Assembly: GCA_934256705.1 (NCBI GenBank)
Contig: CAKQPF010000018.1
Coordinates: forward strand, 1-56,304
Length of the DNA stretch: 56,304 bases
Origin: an uncultured Prevotella sp.
GTDB lineage: Bacteria; Bacteroidota; Bacteroidia; Bacteroidales; Bacteroidaceae
Direction: 5' to 3'
The translations under genes and the position numbers were made by a program. The notes under the pieces are model-generated. The model made no database searches. It had not been told where the DNA came from and saw only the letters and a list, made by a program, of their open reading frames with translations. This document shows, piece by piece, positions 42,321 through 50,477 of this stretch. Numbering within the stretch: the stretch's first letter is position 1; every line of letters starts with the position of its first letter.

Positions 42321-43322
42321 ATGAACAATATGAAACGCACTATAGCAATCGTATGCGGTGGAGATTCGTCAGAGCATGATGTCTCACTCCGCTCTGCACA
42401 GGGACTCTATTCCTTCTTCGACAAAGAGAAATATGACCTCTATATCGTCGATATAAAGGGACAGGACTGGCACGTCAACCTCCCGAACGGGGACATAGCT
42501 CCTATCGACCGCAATGATTTCTCCTTCCGTTACAACGGCAAGACCGTAGTGGTGGACTACGCTTACATCACCATCCACGGCACTCCGGGCGAGAACGGAC
42601 TCCTCCAGGGCTACTTCGACCTTATCCATCTGCCTTACTCCACCAGCGGTGTGCTCGTCGAGGCATTGACTTTCGACAAGTTCGTGCTCAACAATTACCT
42701 CCGCGGTTTCGGCGTAGCAGTGGCAGAAAGCATACTTGTTCGCCGCGGCGATGAAGACAAACTGACCGAGAAGAGCCTCCTTGAGACCGTGGGATTCCCA
42801 TGCTTCGTAAAGCCGGCAGCTGACGGCAGCAGCTTCGGTGTCAGCAAGGTGAAGAACTTCGACCAGCTCGCTCCAGCCCTCCGCAAGGCGTTCATGGAGA
42901 GCGACACGGTGATGATCGAGGGCTTCCTTGACGGTGTCGAGATCTCACAGGGCTGCTACAAGACAAAGGAAAAGTCGGTGGTGCTCCCTGCCACTGAGGT
43001 AGTCACAAGCAATGAGTTCTTCGACTACGATGCGAAATACAACGGACAGGTGCAGGAAATCACACCGGCGCGCCTCTCTCCAGAAACCTCTGACCGCGTG
43101 GCGAAAATCACTTCCGCCATCTATGATATACTCCATGCCAACGGAATAATCCGCATCGACTATATCATCTCAAAGACAAAGGACGGACAGGACAAGATAA
43201 ACATGCTGGAGATAAACACCACTCCGGGAATGACAGTCACTTCATTCATTCCGCAGCAGGTACGTGCCGCCGGACTCGACATGAAGGATGTGCTCACGGA
43301 CATCGTGGAAAACCAGTTCTGA
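42321..43322 (+). CDS. ddl: D-alanine-D-alanine ligase
   Basis: 333 residues, an ATP-grasp ligase. The N-terminal IAIVCGGDSSEHDVSLRSA near residue 8 is the Ddl start, then YITIHGTPGENGLLQGYFD near 83, the ATP lysines in FVKPADGSSFGVSKV-like context near 165, and EINTTPGMT near 300. It makes the D-Ala-D-Ala dipeptide for peptidoglycan, used by MurF, whose gene ends this window. A second ATG at codon 4 is also possible. Confidence 0.95.
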   Translation: MNNMKRTIAIVCGGDSSEHDVSLRSAQGLYSFFDKEKYDLYIVDIKGQDWHVNLPNGDIAPIDRNDFSFRYNGKTVVVDYAYITIHGTPGENGLLQGYFDLIHLPYSTSGVLVEALTFDKFVLNNYLRGFGVAVAESILVRRGDEDKLTEKSLLETVGFPCFVKPAADGSSFGVSKVKNFDQLAPALRKAFMESDTVMIEGFLDGVEISQGCYKTKEKSVVLPATEVVTSNEFFDYDAKYNGQVQEITPARLSPETSDRVAKITSAIYDILHANGIIRIDYIISKTKDGQDKINMLEINTTPGMTVTSFIPQQVRAAGLDMKDVLTDIVENQF

Positions 43323-43669
43323 GAAAGGCTTCCGCTTTTGTAAAAAGACGCACCGGAAATGCAGTCTTTCAATGACTGGAAACAGGGGACTAAGCTATCG
43401 CGTTGCAATAGCATAGCTTTTACCTCGTAATATCTATGCTTTTACACTGTAATAACTATGCTTTTACACTGCAAAAGCATAGCTTTTACAACGCAATATG
43501 TAAGTACTTGAAAATAAAGCACTTGCATATTACCTTGCAATACCTTCGTTCCCTAAGCGAAAATGGGGGGCAAGGAGTGTTAAGAAACGTGAATTTCGCA
43601 GTGCTGAAACCATGATTTGCACCTCCCGTAAAGCGGGTCGTGCATGGCACGCAAAGAACTAAAACTACA
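43323..43669. other. Gene-free region with 22-bp array
   Basis: The 22-bp array takes 43385-43516. The rest has a short inverted repeat ACCTCCCGTAAAGCGGGT (43621-43638) just before the next gene. No ORF and no clear TAnnTTTG promoter are seen. Confidence 0.5.
43385..43516. repeat. 22-bp tandem array, six units
   Basis: Units start at 43385 and every 22 bp to 43495. The four central units share ATAACTATGCTTTTACACTG or its variant with CATAGCTTTTAC. It is the same repeat family as at 32.3 kb. Confidence 0.8.
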
Positions 43670-44851
43670 ATGAATCCTGAATTTGATGAAATAAGGCCAT
43701 ACGAACCGGAGGAGGTTCCTGGCATAATCGAGGAACTGCTGCACGACCGCCAGTTTTCTCTCGTGATGAAAAGTTTCGTCCCATGGTTGCCTAAGTCTTT
43801 GCGCAATGGCATCATCCGCCTTGTGCTCAGGGGCGTGAAATCCCCGCAGGACTTCCAGCTCTGCGTGATGAAGCCTGTGGTGCAGATGCTGATGTGGCGC
43901 ACCACGAAGAAGCATGACTTCACTTACGACCAGCGTCTGGAGAAGAACCACCACTACGTGTTTCTCTCCAACCATCGTGACATCGTGCTCGACTCCGCCT
44001 TTCTCGATGTGATGCTCTATAAGAACGGTTTCGACCGCACTTGCGAAATCGGCATCGGCGACAACCTTCTCATCTATCCTTGGATAAAGAAACTCGTGCG
44101 ACTGAACAAGGCTTTCACCGTCAGACGCGGACTTTCGCCAAAGGAAATGCTCAGGTCGAGCATACTGATGAGCAATTATATCCATTTCGCCGTCAATGAA
44201 AAGGGTGAAAACGTATGGATTGCCCAGCGTGAAGGCCGTGCGAAAGACTCTGACGACCGCACTCAGGAGGCAGTGCTGAAGATGTTTGCAATGGGTGGCG
44301 AGGGTACTCTGATCGAAAGATTGAAGCATCTCCACATCGTGCCGCTCACCATCTCATACGAATACGACCCTTGCGATTACCTCAAGGCGCAGGAGTTTCA
44401 GTTCAAGCGCGACGTGCCGGGATGGAAGAAGAGCAAGCAGGATGACCTCGACAATATGAAGACGGGCATACTCGGAAGGAAGGGAAACCTCCACTATGAG
44501 GCTGCGCCTTGTATCGATGAATGGCTCGACACGCTGCCGGCGGATATGCCAAAGCAGGAGATTTTCGCTGCCGTAGCAAAGCATATCGACAAGGAAATCC
44601 ATTCCCGTTACCGCCTTTATCCAGGAAACTGGATAGCCTACGACGAGATATTCGCCACTCCGGGCGCCAACAAGGACAAATATTCCGATGCTGACATCAA
44701 GACCTTCGAGGCTTATGTGGCAGAGAGAATAGCCAAGGTGCGCGTGCCGAACCCCGACAAGGTATTCCTCCGCGAGCGCATACTCACCATGTATGCCAAC
44801 CCTGTGCGCAACTATCTCGCTGCCACAGCTGAGGCGGAAAGTGGAAAATAG
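43670..44851 (+). CDS. PlsC-type 1-acylglycerol-3-phosphate acyltransferase family protein
   Basis: 393 residues. The acyltransferase motif I is LSNHRDIVLDSAF near residue 97, with NHxxxxD catalytic. Motif III-like IAQREGRAKDSDD lies near 185 and a basic C-terminal domain follows. The protein is longer than plain PlsC (about 240), so the extra C-terminal 150 residues are special to this Bacteroidetes branch. It should acylate a glycerolipid or related substrate at the membrane. I chose ATG 43670 over one ten codons upstream, which overlaps an inverted repeat. Confidence 0.85.
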   Translation: MNPEFDEIRPYEPEEVPGIIEELLHDRQFSLVMKSFVPWLPKSLRNGIIRLVLRGVKSPQDFQLCVMKPVVQMLMWRTTKKHDFTYDQRLEKNHHYVFLSNHRDIVLDSAFLDVMLYKNGFDRTCEIGIGDNLLIYPWIKKLVRLNKAFTVRRGLSPKEMLRSSILMSNYIHFAVNEKGENVWIAQREGRAKDSDDRTQEAVLKMFAMGGEGTLIERLKHLHIVPLTISYEYDPCDYLKAQEFQFKRDVPGWKKSKQDDLDNMKTGILGRKGNLHYEAAPCIDEWLDTLPADMPKQEIFAAVAKHIDKEIHSRYRLYPGNWIAYDEIFATPGANKDKYSDADIKTFEAYVAERIAKVRVPNPDKVFLRERILTMYANPVRNYLAATAEAESGK

Positions 44852-44879
44852 TAGCGGTAGGTTAGGATTCGGTCCCTAT

Positions 44880-44960
44880 GTCCGCCCCTGTGTCCGCCGT
44901 TACTCAGGCAGTAATCCACAACAGTCCGCCCCTGTGTCCGCCGCGTTACCGGCGGATATC
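44880..44960. repeat. REP-like palindromic element, two adjacent copies
   Basis: TCCGCCCCTGTGTCCGCCG occurs at 44881 and again at 44924. The second copy is complete and forms a hairpin TCCGCCG - cgttac - CGGCGGA. The same core, CTGTGTCCGCCG + CRTTACCGGCGGATAT, recurs at 45724 and 52605. Confidence 0.75.
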
Positions 44961-45004
44961 AACCCACAACCCACAATAAAAATCCTTAAAAAAGCAGAAA
45001 AGCG

Positions 45005-45664
45005 ATGAGACATCTTCTACATATCATCATGATTGGCATACTATTGGCAGGATGTCAGCAGGATCCCTATGAGTCGGGTGACACATCTCTCTCGTATCTT
45101 ACGGCAGAGATGGTGAATGTCCGCATAGAGAATGCTTACGTCAACAGCATCACCAATGATGAAGGAAAGTCGCTTCCGCTTCCTGCTTCGCTTGGGATAA
45201 ATAGCCAGTCGCTGCCGCCCGACACCACGATGCGTATGATGATGTACTACATTCTCGACGGCGTCACGGAGATGAAGATCATGAAATCCTATATGGTGGG
45301 TGTAGTTCGCCCCGTCGGATTATGGTCGAAGGACGGTTACAAGACCGACCCCGTCACGCTGACAAGCGCATGGATGTCGCCGAATGGCAGTTTTCTCAAT
45401 CTCTCATTGGGCGTAAAGGCGGGCAAGACGGATGATTCAAGCGCACGTCAGACCATCTCTGTGGCGCTCGACTCCATCGTCGTGAATGAGCAAGGCAGTC
45501 GAGTGAGGTACATGACACTCGTGCATGACCAATCTACAGTGCCCGAATTTTTCACCACCAATGTGTATGTGAGCATCCCGACAGACGATTATCCTTCAGG
45601 AGAAGAAATCATAATGGACATCAATACCTACGGAGGAAAAGTCAGAAAGCACTTCCGGAAGTAA
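45005..45664 (+). CDS. Secreted lipoprotein, NigD-like
   Basis: 219 residues. A lipobox LLAGC (Cys at residue 17) ends a short signal peptide, so the protein is a lipoprotein of the periplasm or cell surface. The rest is a beta-rich domain with VSIPTDDYPSGEEI near the end. I think it is related to NigD-like Bacteroidetes lipoproteins, of unknown role, but this is from memory of style and not a firm match. A REP-like hairpin lies 45 bp upstream of its start. Confidence 0.75.
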   Translation: MRHLLHIIMIGILLAGCQQDPYESGDTSLSYLTAEMVNVRIENAYVNSITNDEGKSLPLPASLGINSQSLPPDTTMRMMMYYILDGVTEMKIMKSYMVGVVRPVGLWSKDGYKTDPVTLTSAWMSPNGSFLNLSLGVKAGKTDDSSARQTISVALDSIVVNEQGSRVRYMTLVHDQSTVPEFFTTNVYVSIPTDDYPSGEEIIMDINTYGGKVRKHFRK

Positions 45665-45687
45665 CCCTTCCACCAGAAGAAACCGCC

Positions 45688-45713
45688 CTCCCTCGCGCGC
45701 GTATATATATAAT
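45688..45713. other. Alternating CG / TA tract
   Basis: CGCGCGCGTATATATATA is a run of strictly alternating pyrimidine and purine bases, a type that can adopt the left-handed Z form or melt readily. It lies between the lipoprotein gene and the following REP-like element. Confidence 0.6.
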
Positions 45714-45723
45714 AAGGTGTTAA

Positions 45724-45759
45724 CCGCCACTGTGTCCGCCGCGTTACCGGCGGATATCC
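45724..45759. repeat. REP-like palindromic element
   Basis: The same element as at 44924 and 52605, with hairpin TCCGCCG / CGGCGGA (45735-45741 and 45748-45754). It stands 35 bp before the start codon of the Bax1-like gene. Confidence 0.75.
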
Positions 45760-45793
45760 TCAAAAAACAGAAACCAAAACAAACAATAACAAT

Positions 45794-46519
45794 ATGGAAT
45801 ACGACAAGTTTGAAAGAACAATCAATCAGATGGAAGGCTCATCACGCCCTACATCCCTCGCTCTTCCGAGCCTCATGCGCAAGGTCTATCTCTGGATGAC
45901 GCTCGCGCTCGTGATAACAGGTCTGACAAGTTATGAGGTCGCCACATCCCAGACCATCATCTATACCCTCTACTCCAATCAGGCATACCTCTGGGGAATA
46001 GTCATTGCTGAGCTTGCTCTTGTCATGATAATCTCAGCCGCAATCAATCGTCTGAGCCTCCTGACAGCGACACTTCTCTTCATCCTCTATTCAGCGCTGA
46101 ACGGTGTGATGTGCTCATCCATCCTCATCCTCTATACCGCTGAGAGCGTGGCAAGCACATTCTTCATCACAGCAGGCACCTTCGCGGTAATGGCATTCAT
46201 AGGCTATACCACCCGCACCGACCTCTCGTCCGTCGGCAAGATAGCCCTTATGGGACTCATCGGAATCATCATTGCCACGGTGGTAAACATCTTCATCGGT
46301 TCATCCATGATGGCGATGATCATCAGTTACATCGGCGTTGCCATCTTCGTAGCCCTCACGGCATACGATGTGCAGCGCATCCGCACCATGCTCGCACAGT
46401 ATGACCATGCAGATGAAAGTGCGCAGAAAGTTGCCCTTCTCGGTGCTCTGAGCCTTTATCTCGACTTCATCAACCTCTTCCTCTATCTTATCCGCATCTT
46501 CGGAGATAGGAGAGACTAA
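45794..46519 (+). CDS. Bax inhibitor-1 / YccA-family membrane protein
   Basis: 241 residues with seven predicted TM helices and FVALTAYDVQRIRTMLAQYD near 195, the conserved C-terminal signature with its pair of Asp residues. Bacterial members form pH-sensitive calcium leak channels or modulate membrane proteases such as FtsH. The specific role here is unknown. A hairpin follows the stop codon by 27 bp. Confidence 0.9.
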   Translation: MEYDKFERTINQMEGSSRPTSLALPSLMRKVYLWMTLALVITGLTSYEVATSQTIIYTLYSNQAYLWGIVIAELALVMIISAAINRLSLLTATLLFILYSALNGVMCSSILILYTAESVASTFFITAGTFAVMAFIGYTTRTDLSSVGKIALMGLIGIIIATVVNIFIGSSMMAMIISYIGVAIFVALTAYDVQRIRTMLAQYDHADESAQKVALLGALSLYLDFINLFLYLIRIFGDRRD

Positions 46520-46546
46520 CGCTGGATATATTTAATCACAAATCAT

Positions 46547-46582
46547 AAATATGCAAGAAATTTGAATATTTCTTGCATATTT
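46547..46582 (+). terminator. Perfect 14-bp hairpin after the Bax1-like gene
   Basis: AAATATGCAAGAAA pairs perfectly with TTTCTTGCATATTT across 8 nt. It probably terminates the previous gene. Being AT-rich, it may also be a site for ArgR, as a TGCAT/ATGCA repeat overlaps the argR promoter. Confidence 0.6.
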
Positions 46583-46583
46583 A

Positions 46584-46615
46584 TTTGCATATATGGATAT
46601 TTATTTATACTTTTG
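46584..46615 (+). promoter_or_regulatory. Promoter of the arginine operon
   Basis: TTTG at 46584-46587, 20 nt, TACTTTTG at 46608-46615: a full consensus. Transcription should start near 46620, about 20 nt before the argR ATG. Confidence 0.72.
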
Positions 46616-46625
46616 CACTCACAAA

Positions 46626-46641
46626 ATGAATATTTATTCAT
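46626..46641. promoter_or_regulatory. ARG box overlapping the argR start
   Basis: ATGAATATTTATTCAT is a perfect palindrome and fits the ArgR box pattern TGAATWWWWATTCA. It lies just downstream of the predicted transcription start and covers the first base of the argR start codon. Binding by ArgR with arginine would block the promoter and feed back on the whole arg cluster. Confidence 0.7.
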
Positions 46642-47134
46642 GTCTATGCATACAAAGAACGAAAAGTTAGCCGCCTTGAAGGTGCTTATCTCAAGTGCCG
46701 AACTTGGATCGCAGGAAGAGGTCCTACAGGCTATGGCTCAGCAAGGATACTCCATACCGCAGGCAAGCTTGTCCAGATACCTCAAGCAGTTGGGCGTCAC
46801 AAAGCAGTCTGTGCCAAGCGGAAAAAGCATATATGTCCTTCCGCAGCCCTCCGGTTACCGACGCATCCATCGCCCGGTGCCTATCTTTGAGGGACGGCAG
46901 ACGGAAGGATTCATCTCTCTCAAGTTCTCCGGAAACATGGGAGTCATACGCACACAGCCCGGTCATGCAAGCAGTATAGCCTACAAGATAGACTCTGCCG
47001 ACCTGGAAGAACTGCTTGGAACAATAGCCGGAGACGACACTATATTCCTCGTCACCAATGAGGACTTCACTCAGGAAGAGGTCATTGAAGGCATAGCCTC
47101 TGTCATTCCTGACGTTTACAAACAAGGTAATTAG
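46640..47134 (+). CDS. argR: Arginine repressor ArgR
   Basis: 164 residues. The winged-HTH part (about 1-70) has the ArgR pattern ALKVLISSAELGSQEEVLQA, then SLSRYLKQLGVTK. The C-terminal arginine-binding and hexamer domain shows PGHASSIAYKIDSADLEELL, then GTIAGDDTIFLV. It senses arginine and represses its synthesis genes. I chose ATG 46640, though a second one two codons on (46646) is possible. Upstream in-frame codons are AT-rich promoter sequence. It heads the arg cluster, which is unusual in proteobacteria but typical in Bacteroidetes. Confidence 0.92.
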   Translation: MSMHTKNEKLAALKVLISSAELGSQEEVLQAMAQQGYSIPQASLSRYLKQLGVTKQSVPSGKSIYVLPQPSGYRRIHRPVPIFEGRQTEGFISLKFSGNMGVIRTQPGHASSIAYKIDSADLEELLGTIAGDDTIFLVTNEDFTQEEVIEGIASVIPDVYKQGN

Positions 47135-47157
47135 AATCAAATTATTTAGCACTTGAA

Positions 47158-47787
47158 ATGGAAAATATAAAAGTTTTGGTGGCTGACGCCTCTCATGAGA
47201 AGTATGTAGATACCATACTTGAGACTATTCGCCAGGCGGCAAGGAAGCGTGGCACCGGAATTGCGGAGCGAACACACGAATATGTGGCCACGAAGATGAA
47301 GGAAGGCAAAGCCATTCTCGCACTCGACCCGTCCGTACAGACACCTCTCGGCGACAAATTTGTCGGTTTCAGTTATATCGAGACGTGGGGAAACAAGCAG
47401 TATGTCACCACAAGCGGACTCATAGTGCATCCCGATTATCTCGGACATGGCATCGCAAAGCAGATAAAGAACTACACATTCACTCTCGCAAGGGTACGTT
47501 GGCCGCACGCAAAGATATTCTCGCTCACCAGCGGTGATGCCGTGATGAAGATGAATACGCAGCTCGGTTATGTCCCGGTATCATTCAATCAGCTTACAGA
47601 TGACGACGCTTTCTGGCGCGGATGCGAGGGATGTATCAATCACGACATACTCACATTGAAGCAGAGAAAATTCTGCATCTGCACCGGAATGCTCTACGAT
47701 CCCGAAGCGCATACAGGCGAACCTACGCCTATCGAAGTGTTCCAGGATATAATAAAGACACTGACACTCAGAGGAATACAGTTCTGA
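47158..47787 (+). CDS. GNAT acyltransferase, probable N-acylglutamate synthase of the arginine pathway
   Basis: 209 residues of the GNAT fold. The acyl-CoA-binding loop is GLIVHPDYLGHGIAKQIKNY near residue 82. The protein sits between argR and argG. Fitness studies of Bacteroides showed that a GNAT protein in the same position (BT3761) is the missing first enzyme, making N-acyl (likely succinyl) glutamate. From memory the sequence and context fit that role. It is unlike the E. coli ArgA. The 24-bp spacing from argR shows co-transcription. Confidence 0.75.
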   Translation: MENIKVLVADASHEKYVDTILETIRQAARKRGTGIAERTHEYVATKMKEGKAILALDPSVQTPLGDKFVGFSYIETWGNKQYVTTSGLIVHPDYLGHGIAKQIKNYTFTLARVRWPHAKIFSLTSGDAVMKMNTQLGYVPVSFNQLTDDDAFWRGCEGCINHDILTLKQRKFCICTGMLYDPEAHTGEPTPIEVFQDIIKTLTLRGIQF

Positions 47788-47900
47788 CACAAACGCAGGA
47801 TAGCCGGTATCATCAGTCTTTACATTAGAAACGGACGTATTCCTTTTCCGCTGGCTACCTGTCATCATAACCCAAGAAATTCAAAAAACAACACATAACT

Positions 47901-49106
47901 ATGGCAAAGAAGAAAGTAGTGGTTGCCTTTTCCGGCGGCCTTGACACCAGTTACAACGTAATGTATCTCACCAAGGAAATGGGATACGAGGTATATGCAG
48001 CATGTGCAAACACAGGCGGATTCAGCGAAGAGCAGCTCAAGACCAATGAAGAGAATGCCTATAAGCTCGGCGCTGTCAAGTATGTCACTCTCGATGTGAC
48101 AAAGGAATACTACGACAAGTCACTCAAATATATGATATACGGCAATGTGCTCCGTAACAACTGCTATCCGATTTCTGTAAGTTCAGAGCGCATTTTCCAG
48201 GCTATTGCCATAGCACGTTATGCAAAAGAGATTGGCGCAGATGCCATTGCACACGGTTCTACCGGTGCCGGCAACGACCAGATACGTTTCGACATGACCT
48301 TCCTCGTGATGGCTCCAGGCATAGAAATCATCACTCTCACCCGCGACAGAAACCTCTCTCGCCAGGAGGAAGTGGACTATCTGAATGCCAATGGCTATTT
48401 CGCTGACTTCACAAAGCTCAAGTATTCCTATAATGTAGGTATCTGGGGAACAAGTATTTGCGGCGGAGAATTGCTCGACCCTACCAAGGGACTCCCTGAA
48501 GAGGCTTACCTCAAGCACGTCACGGCAAAGGAACCGGAGGCTACTCTCAAGATAACTTTCGACAAAGGAGAAATCGTTGCCGTCAACGATGAGAAGTTTG
48601 ATGACAAGATCAAGGCAATCCAGAAGATTGAAGAGATCGGTGCAAGCTATGCAATAGGTCGTGATGCCAACGTCGGTGACACCATCATCGGCATAAAGGG
48701 TAGGGTAGGCTTTGAGGCTGCAGCTCCTAAACTTATCATCGAAGCCCATCGTCTGCTGGAGAAATCCACACTCTCCAAGTGGCAGCAATACTGGAAAGAC
48801 CAGATAGCCAACTGGTATGGAATGTTCCTCCACGAGAGTCAGTATATGGAGCCTGTTATGCCGGATATGGAGGCAATGCTCACTTCAAGCCAGCGAAATG
48901 TCACAGGAACCTCCATTCTCAAACTGCGTCCTTACGGATTTGAGACCGTAGGAGTGGATTCTGACAATGACCTCACGAAGTCAAAGCTCGGAGAATATGG
49001 TGAGACGCAGAATGGATGGACCGCTGATGAGGCAAAGGGATTCATCAAGGTGCTCTCCACTCCGCTGCGTGTCTATTACGGTTCTCACCCTGATGAGCGT
49101 AAATAA
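47901..49106 (+). CDS. argG: Argininosuccinate synthase
   Basis: 401 residues. VVVAFSGGLDTSYNVMYLTK at the N terminus is the ATP pyrophosphatase P-loop. GSTGAGNDQIRFDM near 115 and NVGIWGTSICGGELLD near 178 are the family's substrate loops. It joins citrulline and aspartate, using ATP. It lies in the middle of the arg cluster, 113 bp after the acyltransferase gene. Confidence 0.97.
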   Translation: MAKKKVVVAFSGGLDTSYNVMYLTKEMGYEVYAACANTGGFSEEQLKTNEENAYKLGAVKYVTLDVTKEYYDKSLKYMIYGNVLRNNCYPISVSSERIFQAIAIARYAKEIGADAIAHGSTGAGNDQIRFDMTFLVMAPGIEIITLTRDRNLSRQEEVDYLNANGYFADFTKLKYSYNVGIWGTSICGGELLDPTKGLPEEAYLKHVTAKEPEATLKITFDKGEIVAVNDEKFDDKIKAIQKIEEIGASYAIGRDANVGDTIIGIKGRVGFEAAAPKLIIEAHRLLEKSTLSKWQQYWKDQIANWYGMFLHESQYMEPVMPDMEAMLTSSQRNVTGTSILKLRPYGFETVGVDSDNDLTKSKLGEYGETQNGWTADEAKGFIKVLSTPLRVYYGSHPDERK

Positions 49107-49135
49107 CAGTAAAGAAAACTAAACCAACAACTTAT

Positions 49136-49327
49136 ATGGAAAAGAAACTTACATTGTCGCCAGACAAGAAAATCGCCGGAGTATGTGGCGGAATAGCCGA
49201 GTATTTCGATTTGGATCCGGTCTTGGTACGCATTGCCTGGGCTGCAGCCACACTGTGTACTTGCTTCTGTGGCGGAATCCTGTATCTCATTTGTTGGTTC
49301 GTAATCCCAGATAGAAACAATGGTTAA
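49136..49327 (+). CDS. PspC-domain small membrane protein
   Basis: 63 residues made up of a single PspC domain: KKIAGVCGGIAEYFDLDP near residue 11 and a TM helix with CTCFCGGILYLICWFVIP. Members bind the membrane and phage-shock or toxin components. Its presence inside an arginine operon, overlapping argC by 8 bp, is odd and suggests only shared transcription. Confidence 0.85.
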   Translation: MEKKLTLSPDKKIAGVCGGIAEYFDLDPVLVRIAWAAATLCTCFCGGILYLICWFVIPDRNNG

Positions 49328-50336
49328 GATAGGAATACTTGGAGCGGCAGGCTATACAGGCGGCGAACTTATCCGCATACTGCTCAATCATCCGGAGGCG
49401 GAAATCGTGTTTGCCAATTCGGAAAGCAATGCCGGAAACCTCGTAAGCGATGTCCATGAGGGTCTTATCGGTGATACAGACCTCTGCTTTACCGACCAGA
49501 TGCCGTTTGACAAGGTCGATGTGGTGTTCTTCTGCTTTTGCCACGGCAAGAGCGAAGCGTTCCTCAAGGAGCATACAATCCCTGACGACGTGAAGATAAT
49601 CGACCTCGCCCAGGACTTCAGAATCAAGGGAAATCATGATTATGTCTATGGTCTGCCCGAGATTTACCGTAAGGAAATAGCGGCTTGCAAGCACTTGGCC
49701 AATCCGGGATGCTTCGCCACCTGCATCCAGGAAGGACTCCTTCCGCTGGCAAAAGCAGGATTGTTGACCCATGATGTCGCCGTGAATGCCATCACAGGGT
49801 CCACAGGAGCGGGACAGAAACCTGGCTCTACCACGCATTTCTCTTGGAGAAACAATAATTTCTCGGTCTATAAACTCTTCACCCATCAGCATCTGCACGA
49901 GATATGCCAGACCTTGAACGACCTCAGACCTGTGTCAGCACCGCGTGCCGTCGATACTCTCGATGAGGGATATGTATCAGATGGTATCACCATCGACTTC
50001 ATTCCTTATCGTGGAGACTTCGCACGAGGCATCTTCTGCACGGAGGTTGTCACCTGTAATGTGGCTCCCGACCAGGAGGCAATCATCCGACTGTATAAGG
50101 AATTCTTCAAGGATGCGGCATTTACGCATTATTCCGACAAGCCTCTCGACCTGAAACAGGTGGTCAATACCAACAAGGCGCTTGTCCATGTAGAGGTGTT
50201 CGGAAGGAAAATCGTGGTGACATCCATCATCGACAATCTCCTGAAAGGTGCCGTCGGACAGGCTGTCCAGAATATGAATATCATGTTCGGACTGGATGAA
50301 AAGGCAGGTCTCAACCTCAAAGCCACCGCATTCTAA
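49320..50336 (+). CDS. argC: N-acyl-gamma-glutamyl-phosphate reductase
   Basis: 338 residues. The NADP Rossmann motif GILGAAGYTGGELIRILLNH opens the protein. The catalytic Cys is in LANPGCFATCIQEGLLPL near 125, with GSTGAGQKP near 159. It reduces the acyl-glutamyl-phosphate to semialdehyde. The start overlaps pspC, so translation is coupled. argB is not in this cluster. Confidence 0.95.
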   Translation: MVKIGILGAAGYTGGELIRILLNHPEAEIVFANSESNAGNLVSDVHEGLIGDTDLCFTDQMPFDKVDVVFFCFCHGKSEAFLKEHTIPDDVKIIDLAQDFRIKGNHDYVYGLPEIYRKEIAACKHLANPGCFATCIQEGLLPLAKAGLLTHDVAVNAITGSTGAGQKPGSTTHFSWRNNNFSVYKLFTHQHLHEICQTLNDLRPVSAPRAVDTLDEGYVSDGITIDFIPYRGDFARGIFCTEVVTCNVAPDQEAIIRLYKEFFKDAAFTHYSDKPLDLKQVVNTNKALVHVEVFGRKIVVTSIIDNLLKGAVGQAVQNMNIMFGLDEKAGLNLKATAF

Positions 50337-50477
50337 CTGCTTTTTACTATCCAAAACGTCAGCTTTGGGTAGTAATCAGCCATCAATCACATTGACATTA
50401 ACTTTTCACCGCACTCTCCGGCGGTTTTACTTTCGGGTAAAAAAGAACGCTCCAGAATTGGGGTAGGGGACACAAAC

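Noticed and set aside
43621..43669. Upstream start for the acyltransferase at 43640
   Set aside because: The extra ten residues (MHGTQRTKTT) start inside or next to a short inverted repeat and are unlike the family; ATG 43670 is the better start.
50341..50477. Regulatory element between argC and argD
   Set aside because: No palindrome resembling the ARG box, no TAnnTTTG box and no strong hairpin could be found there.
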